Shown here in pieces: positions 42,123-50,958 of a DNA stretch of 64,000 nucleotides. This DNA is from UBA4782 sp034430215 (GTDB lineage: Bacteria; Chloroflexota; Anaerolineae; Anaerolineales; Anaerolineaceae). A program made the position numbers and the translations under genes. How positions within the stretch are numbered: position 1 is the stretch's first letter; each line of letters opens with the position of its first letter. The notes below the pieces were generated by a model, which was not told the origin of the DNA, did no database searches, and saw nothing but the letters and a program-made list of their open reading frames with translations. The stretch lies in assembly GCA_034430215.1 (NCBI GenBank), contig DAOUFE010000031.1, positions 62,001-126,000 on the forward strand, in the 5' to 3' direction.

Positions 42123-43475
42123 TTATTCAGGATATAGTAACGGGATGATCTGCGGTGCGAATTCTTCCACCATAGCAGAAGAAATGCCATTTTCATGGCA
42201 AATGGCAGCATATAGATCCACACTGCGTCGGCGGATGCGGATCTGATTGGTAATATCCAGCCCCCACAGACCAAAACGTTGGGTCCAGGCGCGCTCCCAT
42301 TCGAAATTATCCACCAGGCTCCAATGGAAATATCCTTTTACTGGCCAATTGAAATTGACAGCCCGCCACACCTGAAAAAGATGCTCGATGAGGTATCGAG
42401 GCCGGAACAGATCTGTAGCGTCTTCCACCCCATTTTCAGTGATATAAATTGGTTTACCATACTGCCTCGCCCATTTGATCGCCCCAAACATACCTTCGGG
42501 CAGGTTGGCAATAAAACCAGACGGGCTGAGAAGTGCATCGGGTGGAAAACCAAGCTGCATGAAAAGCCGTTTTGGATCCAAAACGAATTTTGTAAGATCA
42601 TTACTATAATAATTGATACCAACAAAATCCTGTGTACCTGCCGCTTCAGGAATTTGCGTTCGATAATTCAGGATATGCATCTTCCCAGTTGCCAGCGGAT
42701 CTACAAAACCATTATTGAAACTTTTAAATATGGTGCTGGCAAGGACGCGATCAGGAAGGAACCAGGGACGTGCAGGGCTAAAATTTCGGAAATGGTGAGC
42801 GATCCCTACCTGTGCATCAGGTTGTAAGTCATGGATGATCTTATAAGCTGCTGCGTGCCCTTTGATCAGGTTGGTGGCAACTTTCATAGCGGCTTTTGGA
42901 TCATTTTTACCAGGCGGAAAAGCGCCTCCCAACCATCCTCCGGTGAGATAAATATTTGGCTCATTGATGGTGATCCAGAGGTTCACATATTCTTTGAGAG
43001 CGCCAACAATTTTTTTTACAAATTTCGCAAACAATTCTGGGGCATCATCTCGCTCCCAACCACCTGCGCCTAATGGGTTACCATCCTGTGATGGTTCATA
43101 CATCCATAGTGGGTCGGTAAAATGATGCAAAGTAACCATGGGTGTGATCTTCCTATCGATCATCCCGCGAGCCATTTCACGATAAAAATCTATCGCATGT
43201 TCATCCCAGCGATCAGGTGCAGGTTGAATACGGCTCCACTCTACTGAGAATCGGTGTGCATTCTGACCTGTTTCTACCGCACGATCCATATCTTCTTTCC
43301 AACGACCTCCCCACCAATCGCAGGCTAATCCAGCAGTGCCACCATCTACTATTTTCCCGGGTATTTGCTCCCAGACTGACCAGTTATTATTTGTATTACG
43401 ACCCTCCACCTGATGTGATGCGGTGGCAGTGCCCCAATAAGAACCTTCGGGAAAATGAATGGTTGCGCGCGGCAT
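42123..43475 (-). CDS. Family GH1 beta-glucosidase
   Basis: Retaining glycoside hydrolase that cleaves beta-glucosides or related sugars. The 450-residue barrel starts with FPEGSYWGTATASHQVEG and shows HRFSVEWSRIQP, the acid/base Glu in TINEPN (about 170), and the nucleophile Glu in YITENGVED (about 346). The C-terminal GYFHWSLVDNFEWERAW motif holds the aglycone-site Trp residues. There is no signal peptide, so it is cytoplasmic. AGGAGG 5 nt before the ATG confirms the start. A strong terminator follows. No transporter or regulator is adjacent. Confidence 0.95.
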   Translation of the reverse strand: MPRATIHFPEGSYWGTATASHQVEGRNTNNNWSVWEQIPGKIVDGGTAGLACDWWGGRWKEDMDRAVETGQNAHRFSVEWSRIQPAPDRWDEHAIDFYREMARGMIDRKITPMVTLHHFTDPLWMYEPSQDGNPLGAGGWERDDAPELFAKFVKKIVGALKEYVNLWITINEPNIYLTGGWLGGAFPPGKNDPKAAMKVATNLIKGHAAAYKIIHDLQPDAQVGIAHHFRNFSPARPWFLPDRVLASTIFKSFNNGFVDPLATGKMHILNYRTQIPEAAGTQDFVGINYYSNDLTKFVLDPKRLFMQLGFPPDALLSPSGFIANLPEGMFGAIKWARQYGKPIYITENGVEDATDLFRPRYLIEHLFQVWRAVNFNWPVKGYFHWSLVDNFEWERAWTQRFGLWGLDITNQIRIRRRSVDLYAAICHENGISSAMVEEFAPQIIPLLYPE

Positions 43476-43618
43476 AATGTCCTCCTGATATTGGATGATC
43501 TCGGTTCATTATACATGAGAGAGACGGCATCATGAATACGCCCGACATGGTTGTGGTTGCGTGGGTTGTTATTCCTCCACACTGTCAGACTTATGGATTG
43601 AACAATATAGTGAACTAC

Positions 43619-44740
43619 TTAAATCTGTTGAGGAAGGGAAAGGCAGAAGATCGTTCCCGCTCCTTCGCTTGAATGGAAGGTAACCCTCCCACCCAGATAT
43701 CTCTCGCCAAGCAATTTGATGCTATAGGTTCCCAGTCCTCTTCCTGTTCCTTTAGTAGAGAATGATCGCTGAAAGATTTGTAACTGCACCAGTGGAGGTA
43801 TCACTGAGGGGTTGGATACTCGAAAATATACATTCTTTTCATCAGGTTCACAGGCGATAGTGATCGTGTCCCCGGGTTGACTGGCTTCGAGCGCATTCTT
43901 GATCATATTTCCCAGGATCCTTCTTAACAAAGTGGGATCAGAAACAATGGATAAGCCGGGGTGGCTAATGTTTAGTTCGATCTTTTTACCGGTAGCTGTT
44001 TCATGCCGATGATACATTGCAGCTACTTCTTCAACGAGTTCTGCGGGTTTGAACAGCACTGGTTTGACCGTCAATTCTCCATTCTCTGCACGAGTGATTT
44101 CGCGCTGTGATTGGATTTCATCAATCAATCCTTCAGAAAGCCTGCGCAAGTCTTCAATAAATTCCTGAATTTCTTCAGGTGGAGCATTTTTCATCAGAAT
44201 GGCATAATTTCGGATGTTTCCGGCTGTATTAAGGATGTCATGGAAGAAGATACGCTCCAGTAAGGCTCGTCGCTTTTCATTGCTGATATCCTGCAGGGCA
44301 AAAATGGTAAACAATTCTTCATCAACAGATAAAGGAGTTGTCCACACACGCAGGTCTAATGCTTCTCCTGTATCTCTTTGGATAATACGGCATTCTTGAA
44401 TATCCGTAAGATCATTCTGGCTTGTGAGAATGGCATTCAGCGCACCACAGGTTTTACAAAATTCGGTTGTGCCACAGCCTTCTGGTCGTTCTGTAGCATG
44501 TTCACATTTAAGGATCTCTCCAGGTCGCATTCCAAAAACATCATCAAATTTTTTCAGGTCAAGGAACTCCAGCAATGCCTCGTTGGCATAAATGATCTGT
44601 CGAAATTTATTCAGCACAAGTAAAATCGACGGATTTGCATTAATAATAGAAGCTAATGATTCCTTGTTCTTTACCAACCCATTTTGAATTTGGATGACGC
44701 TATCTGGCGCACGTTCTTCTAGAGAGGGATCGATTTCCAT
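43619..44740 (-). CDS. PAS-domain sensor histidine kinase with Cys/His cluster
   Basis: A soluble 373-residue kinase. A PAS domain (about 30-145) carries ILKCEHA and GCGTTEFCKTCGA, a conserved group of four Cys and one His that could bind metal or react with thiols. The H-box is ERIFFHDILNTAGNIRN (His about 178). The HATPase domain (about 270-373) shows RRILGNMIKNALEAS and GRGLGTYSIKLL. No receiver domain or partner regulator is adjacent; the LuxR-type gene about 1 kb away lacks a receiver. AGGAGAG 5 nt before the ATG supports the start. Confidence 0.88.
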   Translation of the reverse strand: MEIDPSLEERAPDSVIQIQNGLVKNKESLASIINANPSILLVLNKFRQIIYANEALLEFLDLKKFDDVFGMRPGEILKCEHATERPEGCGTTEFCKTCGALNAILTSQNDLTDIQECRIIQRDTGEALDLRVWTTPLSVDEELFTIFALQDISNEKRRALLERIFFHDILNTAGNIRNYAILMKNAPPEEIQEFIEDLRRLSEGLIDEIQSQREITRAENGELTVKPVLFKPAELVEEVAAMYHRHETATGKKIELNISHPGLSIVSDPTLLRRILGNMIKNALEASQPGDTITIACEPDEKNVYFRVSNPSVIPPLVQLQIFQRSFSTKGTGRGLGTYSIKLLGERYLGGRVTFHSSEGAGTIFCLSLPQQI

Positions 44741-44853
44741 GCTTTCTCTCCTAAGGTAGATCTTTATTGCTTATAATGTTTGAGAAGTATACATTATTCC
44801 AGTCCAGTTCTACAATGGAGATGAGTAAATAATTCGTTAAGGATGAACGCGGG

Positions 44854-45639
44854 ATGAATGATCAAACAGTACAGGCTCTTATCCAGATCAACCAGATTTT
44901 TTATGAGGAATTTGGTGCGCCATTTGCAGCTACCCGCCAGCGTATCCAACCAGGTATCATGCGATTGATGCATAATATCTCCATGCAAGGAGATTGGTTG
45001 GACCTGGGCTGCGGAAATGGAGCGGTTCTTTCAGCCTGGGCGGATTTTGCATCGAAAGGTTCTTTCACCGGACTGGACTTCAGCCAGGCTCTTTTAAAAG
45101 AAGCTGAATTACGGGCAGAAAGTGTTAGAAAAACTGGTAAAAATGTATGGCTACAGTGGGCGAATATTGGTGGAGGAGATTGGGGATCTGTTTTATCTAC
45201 ACTATCGAAAAAAGCAGATGCCTTTCCTGAAAAGTTTGATGGGGTAATGAGCTTCGCTACCATCCATCACATTCCCGGGTATCTGAACCGGCTGGCATTT
45301 TTTCAACAGGTATACCAATGGCTAAAACCGGGGGGGATGGTTCTTCTATCATGTTGGCAATTCCAGAATAGCCCAAAGTTGGTCAGCCGTATCCAACCCT
45401 GGTCGATGATTTCCATTGATTCCGAACAATTAGAGCCTGGAGATACACTGTTGGATTGGCGAGCACAAGCGCCAGGGCAAAGCCAAAAAGCGGGTTTACG
45501 GTATGTTCACCTCCTTTCTCGTGAAGAGCTTGCGAAGCTGGCACAAGAAAGCAGGTTTGAGATCCTTCAGATGTTCGAATCTGATGGCGAAGGGGGTAGA
45601 TTGGGCCTTTACCAGGTGTGGAAGCGATTAACTGGTTGA
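44854..45639 (+). CDS. SAM-dependent methyltransferase, possibly tRNA-modifying (Trm9-like)
   Basis: A class I methyltransferase of 261 residues with motif I WLDLGCGNGAVLSAW (about 49-63), GLDFSQALLKEAELRA, FDGVMSFATIHHIPG and the post-motif FQQVYQWLKPGGMVLLSCWQF. The HHIP motif and the sequence around it resemble Trm9/ABH8-type tRNA wobble methyltransferases, which act downstream of Elp3. An Elp3 gene lies 3.3 kb upstream, so a shared pathway is possible but unproven. It is convergent with, and overlaps by 12 nt, the LuxR-type gene. Confidence 0.7.
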   Translation: MNDQTVQALIQINQIFYEEFGAPFAATRQRIQPGIMRLMHNISMQGDWLDLGCGNGAVLSAWADFASKGSFTGLDFSQALLKEAELRAESVRKTGKNVWLQWANIGGGDWGSVLSTLSKKADAFPEKFDGVMSFATIHHIPGYLNRLAFFQQVYQWLKPGGMVLLSCWQFQNSPKLVSRIQPWSMISIDSEQLEPGDTLLDWRAQAPGQSQKAGLRYVHLLSREELAKLAQESRFEILQMFESDGEGGRLGLYQVWKRLTG

Positions 45640-45957
45640 AGTTGTAAATTCCAACAGGGTATTCAATTCCTTATCTCCCTTATCTACCATCACAGAAGAA
45701 AGAGCAATCAAGATCACCTGTTCGCGAGAAGCTGCACCAAGACGTTCTTTCAACGCATGAATGTGCATAAGTACAGTTCTTTCGCTCAATCCCAGTTCCA
45801 GTGCCATCTGTTTGGTGGATGATCCTTTCATTAACTCTTGCAGAACCTGCTTTTGTCGTGTGGTCAATAGAACTTCAGATATCATCTTGTTTCTACTTCC
45901 AGTCAACACCATTCGGTGCACGGGAATACAATTCTTACATAGTGATATGCGGTTCAT
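45628..45957 (-). CDS. LuxR-type helix-turn-helix regulator without receiver domain
   Basis: A 109-residue protein consisting mainly of a GerE/LuxR DNA-binding domain (about 28-95; LLTTRQKQVLQELMKGSSTKQ, SERTVLMHIHALKERLG). There is no receiver or ligand-binding part. The first 25 residues (CKNCIP) lack a clear ribosome-binding site. Translation could instead begin at the internal ATG before ISEVLL (45882), where GGAAG lies upstream. It may be a stand-alone regulator or a fragment of a larger one. Target genes unknown. Confidence 0.75.
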   Translation of the reverse strand: MNRISLCKNCIPVHRMVLTGSRNKMISEVLLTTRQKQVLQELMKGSSTKQMALELGLSERTVLMHIHALKERLGAASREQVILIALSSVMVDKGDKELNTLLEFTTSTS

Positions 45958-46068
45958 GGATTACTATCCCCTTCTTTATTGGACCGCAAGGTTTCAGGAA
46001 AAAGGGTTAATAGTAGAACATCTGTACTATTATTATCTAATAAATACTTTTTCTTGTCAAGAGAAAAA

Positions 46069-48081
46069 TCACATATCTGCTCTGACAACCTGATTTCGCC
46101 CCTGATGCTTGGCAGCATATAAAGCTTTGTCTGCAGCGCGAATAAGATCCATGGAACTGATGCCATGCTCTGGAAATGCCGCGACGCCTCCGGAAAGATG
46201 GATCGGTTCCAGAAAACGATCTTGATATTCTAGTTGCACTCTACTGATCCCCTCTCGTATCGTCTCTGCATGCTGGTAGGTATCCTCTAAATTGGATTCG
46301 ATCAATAATAAAACAAATTCTTCACCTCCATACCTGCAGGCAATATCTTCAGCCCGCAAATGAGATAAAAGAAACTGCCCCAGAGAATGTAAAACCCAAT
46401 CTCCTGCTTCGTGCCCATAAGTATCGTTATATCTCTTGAAATAATCGATATCGAACATGATTATTCCCAGGGGGCGTTGATAACGGGCAGCTCTTCGCAA
46501 TTCTCGTTCAAGGGTTTCTTCAAGATACCGCCGGTTGAATAAATTGGTAAGGGGATCGCGGATGGACTGTTGCCGAAGGTTTTCGCGCAATCGTAAATTG
46601 TTCAGAGTAACCCCGATATGATCGGCAATGGTAGTAGTCAATATTTCTACCTGACCAATCGGGTGAGCAGTGTGAGCTCGAACATGAAGCACCCCCAGGA
46701 TATCTGCCTGAGCGATTATTGGCGCACATAAATATATCACTTCGTCCTGACCAGGATCATTTGTAATGATATGCTGGCATCTCATACCAGGTGATTGGCT
46801 GGAACTTCGATGGAGATGACCTCTTCGAAAACCCCAGCATTCCATTGGCTCAAAAAAGTTTTCCTGGGGGTTTAATGTTCCCCAAGTTCCTTTAGCTTCC
46901 ATCCTCGTATGCGAATTATTATGGATATACAAAACCCCATCGCCATGAGGGTAAAGATCATTCCCAAAAGTACTAACAACCGAATATAGATCTTCTTCAG
47001 TGATGCAATTTTGCAATAGTTCGTTGAATTCGTTTAAAAGGTTAGCATCACGATTGAGATCTTTGAGCATTATGTTCCACTGGATCAGGTCTTCGTTTGC
47101 TTTTTGCAGAGCCAGGCTGACCTGTTGATGATGAATGGCATTCCCCAACAGGCTGGCAGCAGTCTGCAAGGTTTCCATTTCAACTGTGCCCCAAATTCTT
47201 TCGCGGATACAATCGTCAAACCCAATGAACCCCACCCATTGCCCATCGGAATGTACCGGTAGAACCAATATAGATTTAATGTCCTGGGGCAATAATTCAT
47301 TTTGGCTCTGAATGGACATTTCACGCACAATGCCTGCCATGGGTTTATTTCTTTCCAATTTCTTCGCCCATGTGCTGAACCATCCGGTGCGCAATGGCAT
47401 ATTTTGTAATTCAGGATTATTGATCTGTGGCGAAATGCCTTTTTCGCACCACTCATCGATCTGGTTGGCATATTCTGCTTTTGCTGACGGATGGTCATTC
47501 TCAAAAAAGTAGACTCGGCTGACTTTAACCGCTTTTCCCAATTCCCGCAGCAGCCAATGCAATTGGCTCTTCCAATCAGATGCTGTCATGAAACGCTGTG
47601 CAGCTTGGACGATCACCTCCAGGACCGCATCGCGCAACAGCAGAGAAGCTTCTGCCTGTTTTCTTGAGCTAATCTCTATCAACGCCACCCGCTCTGTGGG
47701 CACACCATGTAAAAGGACTGTATCTGAATACACTTCTACCCAGACTTCTTTGCCTTCTGGATGGTTCAACCTTAATTCCATATTCGCTGGTCCTGGTAGT
47801 TTCGCTTTATATTTTGACCAGCTTTCGATCACTGACTGGCGATCATCCGGATGGATGAATTCCATCAATTCTCGAGGGTTAGAATCAAGGATCTTTTCAT
47901 AAGGATAACCAATAAGATCAGCCATACGCGTGTTGGCATAAATGATCTTTTCTTCTTGAAGAAAAACGACTGCCTGAAAAGAATGTTCGAACAGGAAGGT
48001 GCTTAATTCATAATCCAACCTTCCGGCTTTTTTGGAATTTGTTTGCTTATTATCATGTTGACTGGATGAACCGGCTGCCAT
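46069..48081 (-). CDS. PAS-GAF-GGDEF diguanylate cyclase
   Basis: Predicted c-di-GMP synthase of 670 residues. There is a PAS domain (about 25-145; YANTRMADLIGYPYEKIL, HPDDRQSV), a first GAF-like region (about 165-315; SILVLPVHSDGQWVGFIGFDD), a second GAF region (about 355-495), and a GGDEF domain (about 500-665). The last shows DPLTNLFNRRYLEETLE and the active-site variant GGEEF, with the inhibitory-site RxxD unclear. No membrane segment, so it senses cytoplasmic cues. AGAGGG 6 nt before the ATG at 48081 favours this start over one 27 nt upstream. Confidence 0.9.
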   Translation of the reverse strand: MAAGSSSQHDNKQTNSKKAGRLDYELSTFLFEHSFQAVVFLQEEKIIYANTRMADLIGYPYEKILDSNPRELMEFIHPDDRQSVIESWSKYKAKLPGPANMELRLNHPEGKEVWVEVYSDTVLLHGVPTERVALIEISSRKQAEASLLLRDAVLEVIVQAAQRFMTASDWKSQLHWLLRELGKAVKVSRVYFFENDHPSAKAEYANQIDEWCEKGISPQINNPELQNMPLRTGWFSTWAKKLERNKPMAGIVREMSIQSQNELLPQDIKSILVLPVHSDGQWVGFIGFDDCIRERIWGTVEMETLQTAASLLGNAIHHQQVSLALQKANEDLIQWNIMLKDLNRDANLLNEFNELLQNCITEEDLYSVVSTFGNDLYPHGDGVLYIHNNSHTRMEAKGTWGTLNPQENFFEPMECWGFRRGHLHRSSSQSPGMRCQHIITNDPGQDEVIYLCAPIIAQADILGVLHVRAHTAHPIGQVEILTTTIADHIGVTLNNLRLRENLRQQSIRDPLTNLFNRRYLEETLERELRRAARYQRPLGIIMFDIDYFKRYNDTYGHEAGDWVLHSLGQFLLSHLRAEDIACRYGGEEFVLLLIESNLEDTYQHAETIREGISRVQLEYQDRFLEPIHLSGGVAAFPEHGISSMDLIRAADKALYAAKHQGRNQVVRADM

Positions 48082-48108
48082 AACCATCCCTCTCTTACTC
48101 GTTCTCAA

Positions 48109-48264
48109 TAATCAAGCTTGTGGTAACCGTCTGTTCGTCACTTACTAATCATCAGTCTTGTTTGTATTATTATGGAAAAATCATCTTAAGTAAATAACCA
48201 TTTCTCATAAGTGGAAATTATTTAAAAGACACAAGTGAATTTTAGTAGTTTCTGAACCGGGAAA
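48109..48264. other. 156-bp AT-rich gap
   Basis: Between the diguanylate cyclase start and the B3/B4-domain gene end. Nothing beyond probable promoter sequence is seen. Confidence 0.4.
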
Positions 48265-48948
48265 TTATTTTGCAACAATCAGTCTATTTTGTTCTAAAAC
48301 CGCCTGTGGTGCAAATATCCGCACATGGTGCTCAATATTCTTCAATTGCGCCTCTACTGCGGTAGCTGTCACCTCAGGCGGAGCATACGATACATACAGC
48401 ACATGCGTTGTTTCTGGTGTTATGAGAGAAAGATCATCTTGTCCATAGATGATCGAGCAGCAAATGCCATGCTGGTCGCGCATGATCATATCGCCTGCCC
48501 GAATCTGCCTGGTGATTCCGTTCATGATTGTCATTTCGTCATTCACTTTTGACACATCGATCACAACAGGCTCGATTAATTTTGACGCATCATGCCCGGC
48601 TGTCAAAATATGTGTTTGAACCTCTGCAGCGAAATTTGCATCGACAAGAGGAGATACATCTGGCAGTTTCTTGCCTTTCAATACAATTGACTCGACCTGG
48701 AGAAGTACATGATATGTTTTCTCAAACCGTTTATAGTATTGCTCATACGCCGACATCACATTCAAGGAAAGGAAATCTTTCCGGGTAAACCCGGCATATG
48801 TTTTTCGCAAGGATTCTTCAATCTCACGTTTGCGCTGATCCAAAGGCTGGCAAGCCAGATCATTCCTTATTCCTGTAAACTCCAATAAACCTATGATCGC
48901 CCCTGGATGTGCGGCATTCCATTTATCAGTACCTGAAATATTGATCAT
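48265..48948 (-). CDS. B3/B4 tRNA-binding-domain protein (PheT-like)
   Basis: A free-standing 227-residue protein similar to the B3/B4 domain of phenylalanyl-tRNA synthetase beta chain, where it edits mischarged tRNA. The pattern SAYEQYYKRFEKTYHVLLQVESIVLKGKKLP, then SPLVDANFAAEVQTHILTAGHD and a C-terminal beta/alpha region is characteristic. Whether it edits aminoacyl-tRNA is untested for this group. No ribosome-binding site is apparent. The next gene on the same strand (48986-49339) lies 37 bp upstream. Confidence 0.75.
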   Translation of the reverse strand: MINISGTDKWNAAHPGAIIGLLEFTGIRNDLACQPLDQRKREIEESLRKTYAGFTRKDFLSLNVMSAYEQYYKRFEKTYHVLLQVESIVLKGKKLPDVSPLVDANFAAEVQTHILTAGHDASKLIEPVVIDVSKVNDEMTIMNGITRQIRAGDMIMRDQHGICCSIIYGQDDLSLITPETTHVLYVSYAPPEVTATAVEAQLKNIEHHVRIFAPQAVLEQNRLIVAK

Positions 48949-48985
48949 CTGGTATTCATCTTAGAACAAAAAAGCCAAATAGATT

Positions 48986-49339
48986 TCACTTGCTTAAATA
49001 CCATGCCCTGTCCTTGAACAGCAACACCAGAGCTGCCAGGCTACTTACAAAGGTAAGAATATCTGCCAACCCAACTTCATCCGTTATGGATAATACCGCG
49101 ACTACTGTAAGCAGGATTGTCGTGAAGAAAAAGGCTATGCGGTTTCTTTTTTGCAGAAGGAATGTCGAGCCTGCCAGCAATGCAGAACAAACCAAAGCCA
49201 TCCCGAACATGACCCATCGGAAAGGGGCCGGCATTGGAACAGCTCCAATCACCATTAAAACCGCATACATCAACCAAAAAGCTGCGTTTGCAAGAATGAG
49301 AATGAAGGTGATGGTTACAGTTAAAGGATAACGGTTCAT
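48986..49339 (-). CDS. Small hypothetical four-helix membrane protein
   Basis: A 117-residue protein with four predicted membrane helices (about 7-30, 42-62, 70-88 and 92-110). Short loops join them and the C terminus is basic (FKDRAWYLSK). No family is recognised. TATAAT, preceded by TG (extended -10), lies exactly 6 nt before the ATG, and no Shine-Dalgarno is seen. This suggests leaderless translation. Confidence 0.65.
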   Translation of the reverse strand: MNRYPLTVTITFILILANAAFWLMYAVLMVIGAVPMPAPFRWVMFGMALVCSALLAGSTFLLQKRNRIAFFFTTILLTVVAVLSITDEVGLADILTFVSSLAALVLLFKDRAWYLSK

Positions 49340-49345
49340 GAATTC

Positions 49346-49351
49346 ATTATA
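49346..49351 (-). promoter_or_regulatory. Extended -10 box of a probable leaderless promoter
   Basis: The minus strand reads TGATATAAT, then GAATTC, then ATG. The spacing equals that before the genes starting at 3631 and 56486. Confidence 0.5.
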
Positions 49352-49409
49352 TCAACAATGAAGTTCTTCTTTTCCCGCCCTTATACCTATATATTAAAAT
49401 AATGCATGA

Positions 49410-50053
49410 TTGAATGCGCTACGATACTACCTTGATTCACGCAGACAACTTGGTGTAATCGTAGAACTGGGTAAGGGTGGAAAGATCGGTGCTCCCGATT
49501 GTGTATATCCTTACGCTGGTGCAGTTTCTACCATCCAACATAAGCAGAATATTAAACAGCTTGCCATTGTTGCGAATGTGATTGGATGGGATGTACAACA
49601 TTCACCCCGCAGAAAGTAAGAAACTTCTTCATCGGCGGAAAACCTTTCACAGAAGGTTTCGAATTCATCTGTGCAGTTGCGTGGATCATGGAGATGGAAA
49701 TTGAGTTGATCCAGCCTGTGAAGGGACCAAACATCTATTGGGATTTCTTGAATAAGAATGGCTATGGATTTCACCACATTAAGGATGTGTTTTCTGATGA
49801 GGAAATTGCTGGCGAGAAAAAACGTCTGGAGACTTATGGGATTGAGGTTATGCAGACAGGCTGGATCGATGACGACAGTCATTATTGCATGAGCACTAAA
49901 AAATATCTGGATATGATTCTTGAATTTGGCAACAGCAGAAAGATTGGCGCCCCAGATTACGTTTATCCAAAAAATTTTGACTTGAAATATATACGCAGTA
50001 CATGTAAGGCGCTTTTCATTTTCCAAAACATTACGGGGCAAGTCAAAGAGTGA
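49410..50053 (+). pseudogene. Broken VOC (glyoxalase-like) locus: C-terminal remnant joined to a damaged second copy
   Basis: Two related pieces lie in tandem. The first (about 49410-49540) encodes only a C-terminal end, YYLDSRRQLGVIVELGKGGK then IGAPDCVYP. After a short spacer, NIKQLAIVANV looks like the N terminus of a second VOC protein. It has lost about 20 codons and changes frame near 49590, and then continues as TFTPQKVRNFFIGGKPF to the end at 50053. The second piece repeats the C-terminal block (FGNSRKIGAPDYVYP), showing the tandem-copy origin. A shortened 155-residue product could still be made from the ATG at 49586, but it lacks the first beta-alpha unit with a metal His. Confidence 0.75.
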
Positions 50054-50311
50054 CTGCACCCTGCCCAACCCATTGGAAGGTACATTCTCGCAATAATACA
50101 GAGGTTCGTCCAAACTGTTCTAATAAGTCTTTTTGACTTTCGCGTTTGTATAGTTAAGGATAATGCTTAGGTCAAAAGCGATCCGGTTCTATTGCATAAG
50201 AATTCCATTAATATTTTAACCATTCAGGTAGCGATCATGGAAAAAGAGGTATAAAATGAAGTAGAGCCTTACCACAACTTGGGGCACAAAATCTGATCGT
50301 AAGGTGGTGCC

Positions 50312-50791
50312 ATGAAACGAATATTTTCTCCCTGGCGGATGAAATACATCGAACAGCCAGCCCAAAATCATAATTGCTTCTTCTGTGAAGCAATAGCCAA
50401 TCCTGATGATCCTCAAAACCTCGTGATTTATCGAGGAGACCATTCTTTTGTCATTATCAACCGTTATCCTTATGCCAGCGGACATATCATGGTCGTGCCG
50501 GAAACCCATATATCCAATCTCACTGACCTGAATACAGAAGTACAGAATGAAATCATTGCATTACTGGCAAAAGCAGAATCAGTATTGGAAAAAGTTTATC
50601 ATCCAGAAGGATTTAATATCGGTGCCAACCTGGGTTCAGCTGCTGGTGCAGGAGTGCCAGGGCACTTTCATTTTCACATTGTGCCACGCTGGGTAGGAGA
50701 CACAAATTTTATGAGTACTCTGGGTGAAGTACGTGTACTGCCTGAAGCACTTGAAGTGACCTATCAACGGCTGCGTGCTGCCTGGAAATAG
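50312..50791 (+). CDS. HIT-family hydrolase
   Basis: Histidine-triad nucleotide hydrolase or Ap4A phosphorylase-like protein, 159 residues. The triad GHFHFHIVPRW is at about 113-123. The N-terminal CFFCEAIANPDDPQNLVIYR and YASGHIMVVPETHISNLTDL blocks are typical. The Cys pair (NCFFC) could bind zinc, as in several family members. AAGGTGG 3-6 nt before the ATG sets the start. A strong terminator follows. Substrate is uncertain (dinucleoside polyphosphate or AMP conjugate). Confidence 0.92.
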   Translation: MKRIFSPWRMKYIEQPAQNHNCFFCEAIANPDDPQNLVIYRGDHSFVIINRYPYASGHIMVVPETHISNLTDLNTEVQNEIIALLAKAESVLEKVYHPEGFNIGANLGSAAGAGVPGHFHFHIVPRWVGDTNFMSTLGEVRVLPEALEVTYQRLRAAWK

Positions 50792-50821
50792 ATTTTTTTA
50801 CTAGTGATCATTACTCCATTC

Positions 50822-50850
50822 ACCCGTTCTTCTATGAAGAGCGGGTTTTT
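50822..50850 (+). terminator. Rho-independent terminator after the HIT gene
   Basis: ACCCGTTCTTC (50822-50832) pairs with GAAGAGCGGGT (50836-50846), with one wobble and a 3-nt loop, followed by TTTT. Confidence 0.85.
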
Positions 50851-50923
50851 CTATCCATCAATATTTGCAGAAAATTTTCTATAAATCTTTGCTTTCTTAG
50901 TATGAGATAAATATTAATTTTGC

Positions 50924-50929
50924 TATAAT
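50924..50929 (+). promoter_or_regulatory. -10 box of the lipoprotein gene
   Basis: Extended -10 TGCTATAAT ending 29 bp before the ATG at 50959. The -35 is not evident. Confidence 0.55.
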
Positions 50930-50958
50930 AACTTCATCATTCTGGCACGGAGGAAGAT

